NCBI GenBank assembly: GCA_017481945.1
Contig: JAFUOJ010000009.1
Span: forward strand, 62,001-126,000
Source: Parabacteroides sp.
GTDB taxonomy: Bacteria; Bacteroidota; Bacteroidia; Bacteroidales; Tannerellaceae
Length of the DNA: 64,000 bases
Direction of reading: 5' to 3'
Translations under genes and position numbers: made by a program
Shown here: piece after piece, positions 46,495 to 53,198 of the stretch
Layout: each line of letters starts with the position of its first letter
Position numbering within the stretch: the stretch's first letter is position 1
Notes under the pieces: model-generated
What the model saw: the letters and a program-made list of their open reading frames with translations, nothing else
Database searches by the model: none
What the model was told of the DNA's origin: nothing

Positions 46495-47630
46495 CTGACT
46501 TTATCCTCATTTTCCTTTTTGATAACTAATTGATAGCCAATACCACGAATAGAAAGAATTTCTATAGAAGAAATAGCCTCTAATTGTTTCCGTAAACGTA
46601 TAATTGTAGCACTAATTGCTGCTCTTTCTTCCCGAGAAATCTTTTCATGTTTAACTTTTAAAAATAACATACGAATCCGCATATAACTTAAAAGGTTATT
46701 TTCTGATTCAATAAAAGCAGCAAAAACAGTTCGATTCATATCAGTCAAATCAATAATTCCTCCTGAATACTTCACTTTACCATGTGTTTTATCAAAACGA
46801 ATTCCATTAGGTAACTTAATCCATTCTATAAAGATTGAACTTTCTAAGGGTTTCTCTTTTTCTATCACAGTAGAAAAATCCTGTTTTCTCTTGTTTTCCT
46901 CTTCTAACCTTCTTATCTTTTCCTCCAATCTTTTTTTTTCTTCTTCTCTTTTTTCCCCTTCCTCTTCTTCCTTTTTTCGTCTCAAATCATCCTCAAATTT
47001 CTGCTGTCGCTCTTTCACTTCCCTTTGTTGCTGCTCTTTTTGCCAATACTTATATCCACCGTAAATACCGACAATTAAAAGAGACCATCCTATCAAATAC
47101 ATCAGGATAGAAGGTATTTGAAAAAAAAGTCCCCAGAAAGAAAATTTCACATACCCTTCTAAAAACATTTCACTTCCGGGCTTGTGATTCAGCCGATAAT
47201 TCATCCGCTTTACCATAAGTGCATTTTCTTTAAAGAGAGAATCAGCAGCAGTACAAATTGTTTTACCATCCCGCATAAAATAAATAGCACCTTCCCCTTT
47301 TATACCTTGACGCACTAACTCTGCATTAAAAATACTATCCAAGCTAACACGATTTGGATCTCTATTACTTAAACTCCATTGATGAAGCCATGCTTTTTTT
47401 TCTTCCAAGGAGATATCAGGAGAATCTGATTTTGTAGAATCATAATGAAGATATACATTGGATAGCTTATATTTATCCATCTCTATTTGTAAAGACTGGG
47501 TAAACAAACCTGCTACTTTCGCAACTTCTAATTCTTTTTGTACAACATAGGCATTTACCACCATCCTTATACAAAAAACTGTCACTAATAATAATAATCC
47601 TCCAACTTTATATTTAGCTTGTAGTTTCAT
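46488..47630 (-). CDS. Membrane-bound one-component regulator with OmpR-like C-terminal domain, cluster II
   Basis: 380 residues, same layout as the protein at 14938: TM1 about 8-28, extracytoplasmic part 29-163 with RDPNRVSLDSIFNAELVRQGIKGEG, TM2 about 171-190, a charged coiled coil about 190-250, and a C-terminal winged helix (SREERAAISATIIRLRKQL, ILSIRGIGYQLVI). The periplasmic segment is the best conserved part between the two, so they probably sense related signals. No kinase or receiver domain. Divergent from the NVEALA peptide at 47830 across a 199-bp region with tandem repeats that are candidate binding sites. Family knowledge: OmpR-type winged helices bind direct repeats about one helical turn apart. 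Confidence 0.87.
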   Translation of the reverse strand: MKLQAKYKVGGLLLLVTVFCIRMVVNAYVVQKELEVAKVAGLFTQSLQIEMDKYKLSNVYLHYDSTKSDSPDISLEEKKAWLHQWSLSNRDPNRVSLDSIFNAELVRQGIKGEGAIYFMRDGKTICTAADSLFKENALMVKRMNYRLNHKPGSEMFLEGYVKFSFWGLFFQIPSILMYLIGWSLLIVGIYGGYKYWQKEQQQREVKERQQKFEDDLRRKKEEEEGEKREEEKKRLEEKIRRLEEENKRKQDFSTVIEKEKPLESSIFIEWIKLPNGIRFDKTHGKVKYSGGIIDLTDMNRTVFAAFIESENNLLSYMRIRMLFLKVKHEKISREERAAISATIIRLRKQLEAISSIEILSIRGIGYQLVIKKENEDKVSL

Positions 47631-47650
47631 ACTCCCATTAGATTATTTTG

Positions 47651-47658
47651 CAAAGATA
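47651..47658 (-). promoter_or_regulatory. -7 promoter element of the cluster II regulator
   Basis: Minus strand TATCTTTG, exact consensus, 20 bp upstream of the regulator start. No -33 TTTG at normal spacing; instead the tandem repeats begin 23 bp upstream. Confidence 0.6.
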
Positions 47659-47681
47659 CAGAAAAACAAATACAATACTAG

Positions 47682-47739
47682 TTTGTCAATATTTTGTCAA
47701 CATTAATTCTAAATATCAAATATCGACAAACTATCGACA
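47682..47739. promoter_or_regulatory. Paired tandem repeats, candidate operators of the membrane regulator
   Basis: Two pairs of direct repeats, each with 11-bp spacing and each pointing toward its own promoter. On the minus strand TTGACAAAATATTGACAAA (47700-47682) faces the regulator promoter. On the plus strand TATCGACAAACTATCGACA (47721-47739) faces the peptide promoter. The shared unit is roughly AT[T/C]GACAAA. The spacing and direct orientation match sites of OmpR-type winged-helix proteins, and the divergent gene encodes one. Confidence 0.65.
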
Positions 47740-47770
47740 TAAAAAAGAAGTCTATTTCAAAAGACAAAAA

Positions 47771-47778
47771 TACCTTTG
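47771..47778 (+). promoter_or_regulatory. -7 promoter element of the cluster II peptide operon
   Basis: TACCTTTG, exact consensus, 52 bp upstream of the peptide start. No -33 match at 19-21 bp, and the tandem repeats end 31 bp upstream, which fits an activator-dependent promoter. Confidence 0.6.
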
Positions 47779-47829
47779 CAACAGATTTTCCAAGAAAAGT
47801 CAATTAATAATTAACAAATAAAAAACATT

Positions 47830-48063
47830 ATGAAAAAGAAAAGTCTAAAAGGAAGCATTGTTTTAGTCTGTTTAACAGGAGTTTATCTTTATTTACAAGA
47901 CAAACCTACTATCCAACTAAACGAAATTGTCCTTCAGAATATTGAAGCATTAGCTCAAGGAGAAGGTGATCCAGGGAACTTTTATTGTACTGGTACTGGT
48001 GACATTGATTGCATTGGTTATAAAGTTTATGAAAAGATAACCGGCTTCAGCTTAAAACCTTAA
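47830..48063 (+). CDS. NVEALA-family precursor peptide, cluster II copy 1
   Basis: 77 residues. Hydrophobic segment (about 8-22), spacer, then IVLQNIEALAQGEG (33-46) and a tail with C53 and C61 (CX7C) ending GFSLKP. Cleavage after A-L-A at 40-42 would free a 35-residue peptide. Tail and motif closely match the peptide at 14599 (same CX7C, same GFSL end), while the N-terminal region differs. The propeller at 48070 starts 6 bp after its stop. Divergent from the membrane regulator, exactly as in cluster I. Confidence 0.88.
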   Translation: MKKKSLKGSIVLVCLTGVYLYLQDKPTIQLNEIVLQNIEALAQGEGDPGNFYCTGTGDIDCIGYKVYEKITGFSLKP

Positions 48064-48069
48064 AAATAG

Positions 48070-49119
48070 ATGAGATATCTTTTATCCATATTATGCATCG
48101 GAATCTGTTTCTCTTTTCTGAAAAACAGTTTTTTTAATGAGCGGTATAATCGTTATAAAACATTTCCAGAAGAAAGAAAAGTAACCACTCAGGAGATTTC
48201 TTTACAAACTGATTTTCGTTACCCATATCGGATAGCAATAAAAGAAAACATGGCCATTCTGATGGACTTACATCCAAATGAATATTTTTATCATGTTTAT
48301 TCTTATCCTGATTGGCAACCAATTGCTACATTTGGGAAACGTGGGGAAGGACCTAAAGAAGTTCTCTCGGCAGACGGAATACGTTTTTATTCCTCAGATT
48401 CCATCTATACATTAGATGCAAACCGGATGATAATTACTCGTTGGACACTTTCACCTGAAGCAAAAGCAGTTTCACGTGCTGAAGACATTCCACTGAACAA
48501 AAGTCTTATCCGTTCATTAGATTTCTACCGAACGGATAAAAACTTTTTAATTCCAAATTATTCTGGGGAATGTCGTTATCATAAAGTGAGCCACGACGGA
48601 CAATCAATTCAAAATATTGGAAAGATTCCAACTGAAGAACATAAAGAAAATAGAGACGTTGCTTTAGCACAAGCTTGGCGTACATTTACAGATTATAATC
48701 CCAAAAACGACATCTATGTACTTGTTACTCAATTGGGAGAAGTTATTGAAGTTCATAACTTGAAAACAGAAAAACAATTTGTTATTTACGGCCCTGGAGG
48801 AGAACCTGCGTTTAAAAAAGTTTTAGGAGAAGGAATTCCAACAGGGATAAAAGGATTTATGGATGTACAAGTAACTGATCAAGCAATTTATGCCATTTTC
48901 GATGGACTTTCTTGGGAAGAACGCAAAAAATATCAGGTACAGGGGAAGCGACCACCAGAAGGAGGACATTTCCTCTACCAATTTGATTTAGCAGGAAATC
49001 CAATCAGAAAATATACAATAGATAAAAACATATATGGTTTAGAAATTGACGAAAAAAAGAATCAAGTAATTGCCACCTGTCTGGAAAGTGATTCTCCAAT
49101 TGTCACATTTCAACTGTAA
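48070..49119 (+). CDS. 6-bladed beta-propeller protein, near-copy of the cluster I propeller
   Basis: 349 residues. From AIKENMAILMDLHPNEYFYH (about residue 54) to IPTEEHKENRDVALAQAWRT it is almost identical to 13537-14589, also at DNA level; the first 50 and last 130 residues diverge. The signal region MRYLLSILCIGICFSFLKN lacks a convincing lipobox, so unlike its paralogue it may be soluble or anchored by an uncleaved signal. Landmark FGKRGEGPKEVLSADGI is present. Co-transcribed with the peptide at 47830. Confidence 0.85.
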   Translation: MRYLLSILCIGICFSFLKNSFFNERYNRYKTFPEERKVTTQEISLQTDFRYPYRIAIKENMAILMDLHPNEYFYHVYSYPDWQPIATFGKRGEGPKEVLSADGIRFYSSDSIYTLDANRMIITRWTLSPEAKAVSRAEDIPLNKSLIRSLDFYRTDKNFLIPNYSGECRYHKVSHDGQSIQNIGKIPTEEHKENRDVALAQAWRTFTDYNPKNDIYVLVTQLGEVIEVHNLKTEKQFVIYGPGGEPAFKKVLGEGIPTGIKGFMDVQVTDQAIYAIFDGLSWEERKKYQVQGKRPPEGGHFLYQFDLAGNPIRKYTIDKNIYGLEIDEKKNQVIATCLESDSPIVTFQL

Positions 49120-49128
49120 AAAGCAAGT

Positions 49129-49310
49129 AGGAGAAAAAAGGAGTTCTGCCTTGAAAGGCAAAGAGATAGGCAAGAACTCCCTGATACTCCCTCCCATTTA
49201 TTAACTAATAAAAGAAAGGAGGAAACGCAAAAATAGTAAATTATTAAAAAACAAAAAAAGGTTCATCAAGTTCCTTATCTGAATAGTGAAGAAGAGTAAC
49301 TATTATTCAG
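49129..49310. promoter_or_regulatory. Structured leader upstream of the second cluster II peptide
   Basis: The 240-bp gap before the peptide at 49360 holds no gene but is clearly similar to the gap before 51777. It has a hairpin GGAGTTCT-GCC / GGC-AGAACTCC (49140-49180) whose A-run lies on the left, so the U-tract is on the minus strand; CAAAAATA (49228-49235), a minus-strand -7 element; and a hairpin CTGAATAGT / ACTATTATTCAG (49279-49310) around loop GAAGAAGAGTA. A short minus-strand RNA of about 90 nt from the -7 element to the hairpin would fit. Confidence 0.5.
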
Positions 49311-49359
49311 ATGAATACTGAAAAGAATAAAATACTAAACAATTTAAAAAGAATAAAAT

Positions 49360-49587
49360 ATGACAAAAAGAATTTTAAGTGTCATTACTTTTGTTGCAGT
49401 TGTAGCTGTAGCTGGTTGGAATTACAACCAAAATACCATTGAGTTATCAGAATTGACTTTGAACAATGTGGAAGCATTGGCAAGTGGTGAAGGGGATGGT
49501 ATGACTGATTGCCCTAACGGATGTTTAACACCTGCAGGTGTTTGTTTCTGTTACGGATACCATCCTTTCGAAGAAGCTCGCAAGTAA
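49360..49587 (+). CDS. NVEALA-family precursor peptide, cluster II copy 2
   Basis: 75 residues. Basic start, hydrophobic 5-19, then NQNTIELSELTLNNVEALAS carrying the canonical NVEALA sequence and GEG. Tail with four cysteines (C51, C55, C62, C64) rich in Gly, Pro and Asn. Cleavage after A-L-A (39-41) leaves 34 residues. With four Cys it could form two disulfides, unlike the two-Cys copies at 14599 and 47830. A conserved structured leader precedes it and a strong hairpin separates it from the propeller gene. Confidence 0.9.
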   Translation: MTKRILSVITFVAVVAVAGWNYNQNTIELSELTLNNVEALASGEGDGMTDCPNGCLTPAGVCFCYGYHPFEEARK

Positions 49588-49591
49588 ATAA

Positions 49592-49626
49592 AAGAAGAGA
49601 TGTTATGGGAATTAACATCTCTTCTT
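49592..49626 (+). promoter_or_regulatory. Intercistronic hairpin between peptide copy 2 and its propeller
   Basis: Perfect 14-bp stem AAGAAGAGATGTTA (49592-49605) / TAACATCTCTTCTT (49613-49626), 7-nt loop, 4 bp after the peptide stop. No long U-tract, so partial termination or 3' protection is likely, giving more peptide than propeller. Confidence 0.7.
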
Positions 49627-49655
49627 AAATCTCAAAACTATTAAATAACATCATA

Positions 49656-50684
49656 ATGAAAACGATTATATCTTTGTCTTGTATATTTCTTTTTTTATTT
49701 TCAAGTTGTAAACAAAATACAGAAAATACAAAATTTTACGATTCCACTAAAAACATATTTCAAGTAGAATCATACCTACATAATTTAGATATTAATGAAG
49801 TAGATATCTCAGATTTTGGAAAACCTTTTATCTTAAATCAATATCTAATTATAAGCGACTACAAATCATTAGATAAACTAATTCATATATTTGACAAAAA
49901 GACGTTCCAATATATTACTAGTACTGGAGTTCGAGGACAAGGGCCCAATGAAATTTCTAATATGGGAGATATTATCCCAAACAACCAGGAAAACACCTTT
50001 TATGTAATTGATCATGGGAAACAGGGGTTCTTATCTTTTCCAATGGATAGTGTATTATCCAACCCCAATTACAACCCCCAAAAAATAGCAACTATGAATC
50101 CAAATGAATTTCCTTTCAAGATGCAATATGTTAGTGATACACTTTCTTATGCTCTTTTTATGAAAGTATTAAATCCAGGAGACTATATACCAGCTGTTGC
50201 CAAATGGAATATGCGAACTGGAGCAACAGAATTCATGTCTTATTCTGGGCATTCAGAAATAAAAGGGAAACGGGTTAGTTTTGCAGCTTCACCAAAATAT
50301 AATTTATATGCAGAAGTTTATTGGTACCATGATCTAATGACCATATGTTCTTTGGATGGGGATTTGAAATATTGTTTATATGGGAAAAATTGGGATAATA
50401 CAAAATCAAAACAAAAAAGATTCCATGAACATATTTTATTTTGTAAAGACAAAATAGTTACAACCTATTTAGGAGATGAAAGATTTTATAAACAAAATAA
50501 CATCGAAAAAATTCATAAACCTGATAAGTTATTAATTTTTAATTTACAGGGAGACCTTATAAAGACTTTAAAAATCAACAGTCCTATCATTAATATATGC
50601 TATGATGAAGAATATAATCGAATCATAATGAATTTAGATGAAGAAAGACAATTTGTATATTTGGATCTTAATAATATTCTATAA
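49656..50684 (+). CDS. 6-bladed beta-propeller lipoprotein, cluster II
   Basis: 342 residues, lipobox LFSSC (Cys18). Landmark GVRGQGPNEISNMGDII after blade 1; other blades show FYVIDHGKQGFLSFPMD, MTICSLDGDLKYCLYGKNWD and LLIFNLQGDLIKTLKINSPIINICY. Follows peptide copy 2 after a hairpin and ends 2 bp before the thioredoxin-like/DUF1573 gene, so these three form one unit. Confidence 0.83.
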   Translation: MKTIISLSCIFLFLFSSCKQNTENTKFYDSTKNIFQVESYLHNLDINEVDISDFGKPFILNQYLIISDYKSLDKLIHIFDKKTFQYITSTGVRGQGPNEISNMGDIIPNNQENTFYVIDHGKQGFLSFPMDSVLSNPNYNPQKIATMNPNEFPFKMQYVSDTLSYALFMKVLNPGDYIPAVAKWNMRTGATEFMSYSGHSEIKGKRVSFAASPKYNLYAEVYWYHDLMTICSLDGDLKYCLYGKNWDNTKSKQKRFHEHILFCKDKIVTTYLGDERFYKQNNIEKIHKPDKLLIFNLQGDLIKTLKINSPIINICYDEEYNRIIMNLDEERQFVYLDLNNIL

Positions 50685-50686
50685 CA

Positions 50687-51553
50687 ATGCAAGCAAAATT
50701 CTATATAATATTTACTGTGTTCTTATTTATTTCCTGTCAAAACAGTAAAAAAGAAGAATTTACACATCTTGTACAAGAGTGGCAAGGGAAAGAGATTGTA
50801 TTCCCCAAAGAGATTACATTTACTCAATTTGTCACCGATACTGTGGATTATCAAATTCCAACATCAGACTACAAAGTATTAGTCTTTGTTGATTCCATCG
50901 GATGTGTAAGTTGTAAATTACAGTTGCCCAAATGGAAGGAGTTGATTGCACAGGTTGATTCAATAACCGGTAAGGCAGTTCCCTTTCTGTTTTTCTTTCA
51001 GTCAAAGGATAACAAAGACTTACGGTATATTCTAAAAAGAGACCAATTTGATTATCCGATTTGTATCGACTATAAGAACGAATTGAATCGATTGAATCAG
51101 TTTCCAAGTAATATGACATTTCAGACATTTCTGTTAGATAAAAACAACAAAGTAGTTGTCATTGGTAATCCTATACATAATCTTGCCGTCCAAGATCTGT
51201 ATTTAGAACAAATTACCAAAAAACAAAAGGAAATAATTGTCCAAACAACAATTCAAACGAATCAAGAAGAATATGATTTAGGCATTGTAAAAGAGGGTAC
51301 AATTAAAGAACAAAAGGTCACAATCCAAAACACAGGAGATCAACCTTTCCTTTTAAAAGGATTTACCACCTCTTGCGATTGTACAGAAGCAATATGTGAT
51401 TGGAAAGAAATAGCTCCCCGAAAAACTGCGACAATTACTGTTCGCTATAAAGCAGAAAAACAAGGGGAGTTTTTCCGTACAGTAGATATCTATGGAAACA
51501 TTCCAAACCAATCCTACCAACTTCGTTTTGTAGGAGAAGTAAAGATTAAATAA
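50687..51553 (+). CDS. Lipoprotein with thioredoxin-like domain (CxxC) and DUF1573 domain
   Basis: 288 residues. Lipobox-like FISC (Cys17). Residues about 40-180 have a thioredoxin-like fold with an active-site-like C73-V-S-C76 in VFVDSIGCVSCKLQLPKW. Residues about 185-288 are DUF1573, an Ig-like domain with KGFTTSCDCTEA and TVRYKAEKQGEFFRTVDIY. Being periplasmic or surface-facing and coded between Cys-rich peptide genes, a role in making or reshuffling peptide disulfides is attractive but inferred. Translational coupling with the propeller upstream is likely (2-bp gap). Confidence 0.82.
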   Translation: MQAKFYIIFTVFLFISCQNSKKEEFTHLVQEWQGKEIVFPKEITFTQFVTDTVDYQIPTSDYKVLVFVDSIGCVSCKLQLPKWKELIAQVDSITGKAVPFLFFFQSKDNKDLRYILKRDQFDYPICIDYKNELNRLNQFPSNMTFQTFLLDKNNKVVVIGNPIHNLAVQDLYLEQITKKQKEIIVQTTIQTNQEEYDLGIVKEGTIKEQKVTIQNTGDQPFLLKGFTTSCDCTEAICDWKEIAPRKTATITVRYKAEKQGEFFRTVDIYGNIPNQSYQLRFVGEVKIK

Positions 51554-51554
51554 C

Positions 51555-51733
51555 GGAGAAAAGGAGGGAGTTTCTGCTTTCAAACTCGCAATCCACAACA
51601 GAAACTCCCAAAGTTCTCCTCATTATTAACTTAATAAAAAGGAGGTACAGCAAAAATAGGGAATTAATAACTAACTAAAAAAAGGATTATAGTGATTCCT
51701 TGTCTTAAAAAGTGAAGAGAAGTAACTTTTTAG
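51555..51733. promoter_or_regulatory. Structured leader upstream of the third cluster II peptide
   Basis: Counterpart of the leader at 49129-49310. Perfect 11-bp hairpin GGGAGTTTCTG (51566-51576) / CAGAAACTCCC (51599-51609) inside an outer GGAGAA/TTCTCC stem; then TTATTAAC, AGGAGG and CAAAAATA (51651-51658, a minus-strand -7 element); then AAGGA/TCCTT and a hairpin AAAAAGT (51707-51713) / ACTTTTT (51725-51731) with loop GAAGAGAAGTA. The loop matches the other leader while the stem differs with pairing kept, a sign of a real RNA structure. Confidence 0.5.
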
Positions 51734-51776
51734 ATGAAACACATTAAGTATAAACTTTTTAAATTATTATTTTACA

Positions 51777-52007
51777 ATGAAGAAAAAATTCATCAAAGTT
51801 ATCGCCTTTGCGGCTATTGCTATTGCTGCAAGTTACAACTATACTCAAAATAAAAATGTAGTAGAATTATCAGATCTTGCTTTAGAAAATATAGAAGCAT
51901 TGGCAAGAGGAGAAGGTGGAGGAAAATGTACTGGTCCTAAGGTTTTAGGTGCTTGCGAATCCAGAAATACAGCTCCATGTAGTGATCTATCAGGCTGTCA
52001 AAGTTAA
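51777..52007 (+). CDS. NVEALA-family precursor peptide, cluster II copy 3
   Basis: 76 residues. Hydrophobic 6-19, then NVVELSDLALENIEALARGEG and a Gly/Ser/Thr-rich tail with four cysteines (C51, C60, C68, C74). Cleavage after A-L-A (41-43) leaves 33 residues. Leader region and pro-part resemble copy 2 closely, but the mature core differs completely, as expected if the core is under diversifying selection while the pro-part is constrained by processing. Confidence 0.9.
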   Translation: MKKKFIKVIAFAAIAIAASYNYTQNKNVVELSDLALENIEALARGEGGGKCTGPKVLGACESRNTAPCSDLSGCQS

Positions 52008-52028
52008 TCAATAAAATCATAACATTAA

Positions 52029-52061
52029 AGGAGTGTTATCCCCAAAAAAGATAACACTCCT
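52029..52061 (+). promoter_or_regulatory. Intercistronic hairpin between peptide copy 3 and its propeller
   Basis: Perfect 12-bp stem AGGAGTGTTATC (52029-52040) / GATAACACTCCT (52050-52061), 9-nt loop, 21 bp after the peptide stop; sequence unrelated to the hairpin at 49592 but in the same place. Confidence 0.7.
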
Positions 52062-52078
52062 AAAAAACACAATATAAA

Positions 52079-53191
52079 ATGAGAACATACATATTATTCA
52101 TTTTACTAAGTCTATGTATCATAGGTTGTAAAGAATCCTCTAAAAAAAGAGATAGAGCTAACTATACCACCTACTCTATTTCAAACATGGATGTAAAACC
52201 CATAGAAGAAGGTATAAACAATCAATATTTCACCGAACCTATTTTTATAAAATTAAAAAGTAAAGATATTAATACCGACTTTGGAAGGGTCAGTAAAATA
52301 AAATTAGCAAATGACAAAATTTATATTTTAGACCAAGGTATCAAATCTTTAATTGTTTATCAGAAAACAGGTAATGCTATAGGGAAAGTAGGAAGAAAAG
52401 GACAAGGTCCTAATGAATACTTGGATATTGCAGATTTTGATATTGACAAAGAAAATAACATCTATACTATAGATGGCAGATGGGATAAACTTTTTATTTA
52501 TAATAGTGATTTTAGTCTAAGATCTTCAAAAAAGTTACCTTTTGAAGCAGATAAAATTCAATTATTAGATAACGGGAATTATATGTTTGCTCTTTCATCT
52601 TGGAACAAGGGAGAAGGAGAAGGTTATCGAATTGCTATTACCGATAGTAGTTTTAATATCATTCAAACGTATCTTCAATACGATAAGTTCATTGATGAAA
52701 ATTTTTGGATATCAGATTACCAACTAACACAAACCAAAGATCATATTATCTATAATAAACCTATAGACAATGATATTCATTTATTTACTTTAAATGGAGA
52801 GCTTTTAAAATCAGTAACCCTTGATTTTGGGAAAGAAAATGTAGAGAATGAGAAAAAGAAGAATATCGAAAAATACATTCGAGAGTTTGATAATTATTCA
52901 CTCTTAAAGAATTTTCCGGTTATATATTCAGACATAATCATAGGGACTCTTTGGGAACATCGAAATAGTAAAGTATTTTTATTAGACACAAAAGAAAACA
53001 TACTATACAAAAGTAAAAAGTTTGATGACTCTGACAATTCATTTTATGCTGGCTTTTGTGATTCTACAATAATCTCATTTATACACCCAGATTATTATGA
53101 GGAATCTTTTGATTATCATCTTCTATCAGAAGATCAATTAGAACACTTAAAAAACGGAGATTTTATATTATCATTAAGACATTTTAGATAA
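52079..53191 (+). CDS. 6-bladed beta-propeller lipoprotein, cluster II
   Basis: 370 residues, lipobox IIGC (Cys17). Classic blade landmarks: GRVSKIKLANDKIYILDQG, VGRKGQGPNEYLDIADFDID, IYTIDGRWDKLFIYN, HLFTLNGELLKSVTLDFG. It fits the general 6-bladed propeller family of Bacteroidales lipoproteins. Follows peptide copy 3 and ends 7 bp before the transglutaminase-like gene. Confidence 0.85.
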   Translation: MRTYILFILLSLCIIGCKESSKKRDRANYTTYSISNMDVKPIEEGINNQYFTEPIFIKLKSKDINTDFGRVSKIKLANDKIYILDQGIKSLIVYQKTGNAIGKVGRKGQGPNEYLDIADFDIDKENNIYTIDGRWDKLFIYNSDFSLRSSKKLPFEADKIQLLDNGNYMFALSSWNKGEGEGYRIAITDSSFNIIQTYLQYDKFIDENFWISDYQLTQTKDHIIYNKPIDNDIHLFTLNGELLKSVTLDFGKENVENEKKKNIEKYIREFDNYSLLKNFPVIYSDIIIGTLWEHRNSKVFLLDTKENILYKSKKFDDSDNSFYAGFCDSTIISFIHPDYYEESFDYHLLSEDQLEHLKNGDFILSLRHFR

Positions 53192-53198
53192 AATATAA

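Noticed and set aside
49141..49180. Hairpin as a simple plus-strand terminator of the propeller gene
   Set aside because: No T-run follows on the plus strand; the A-run before it makes a U-tract only on the minus strand.
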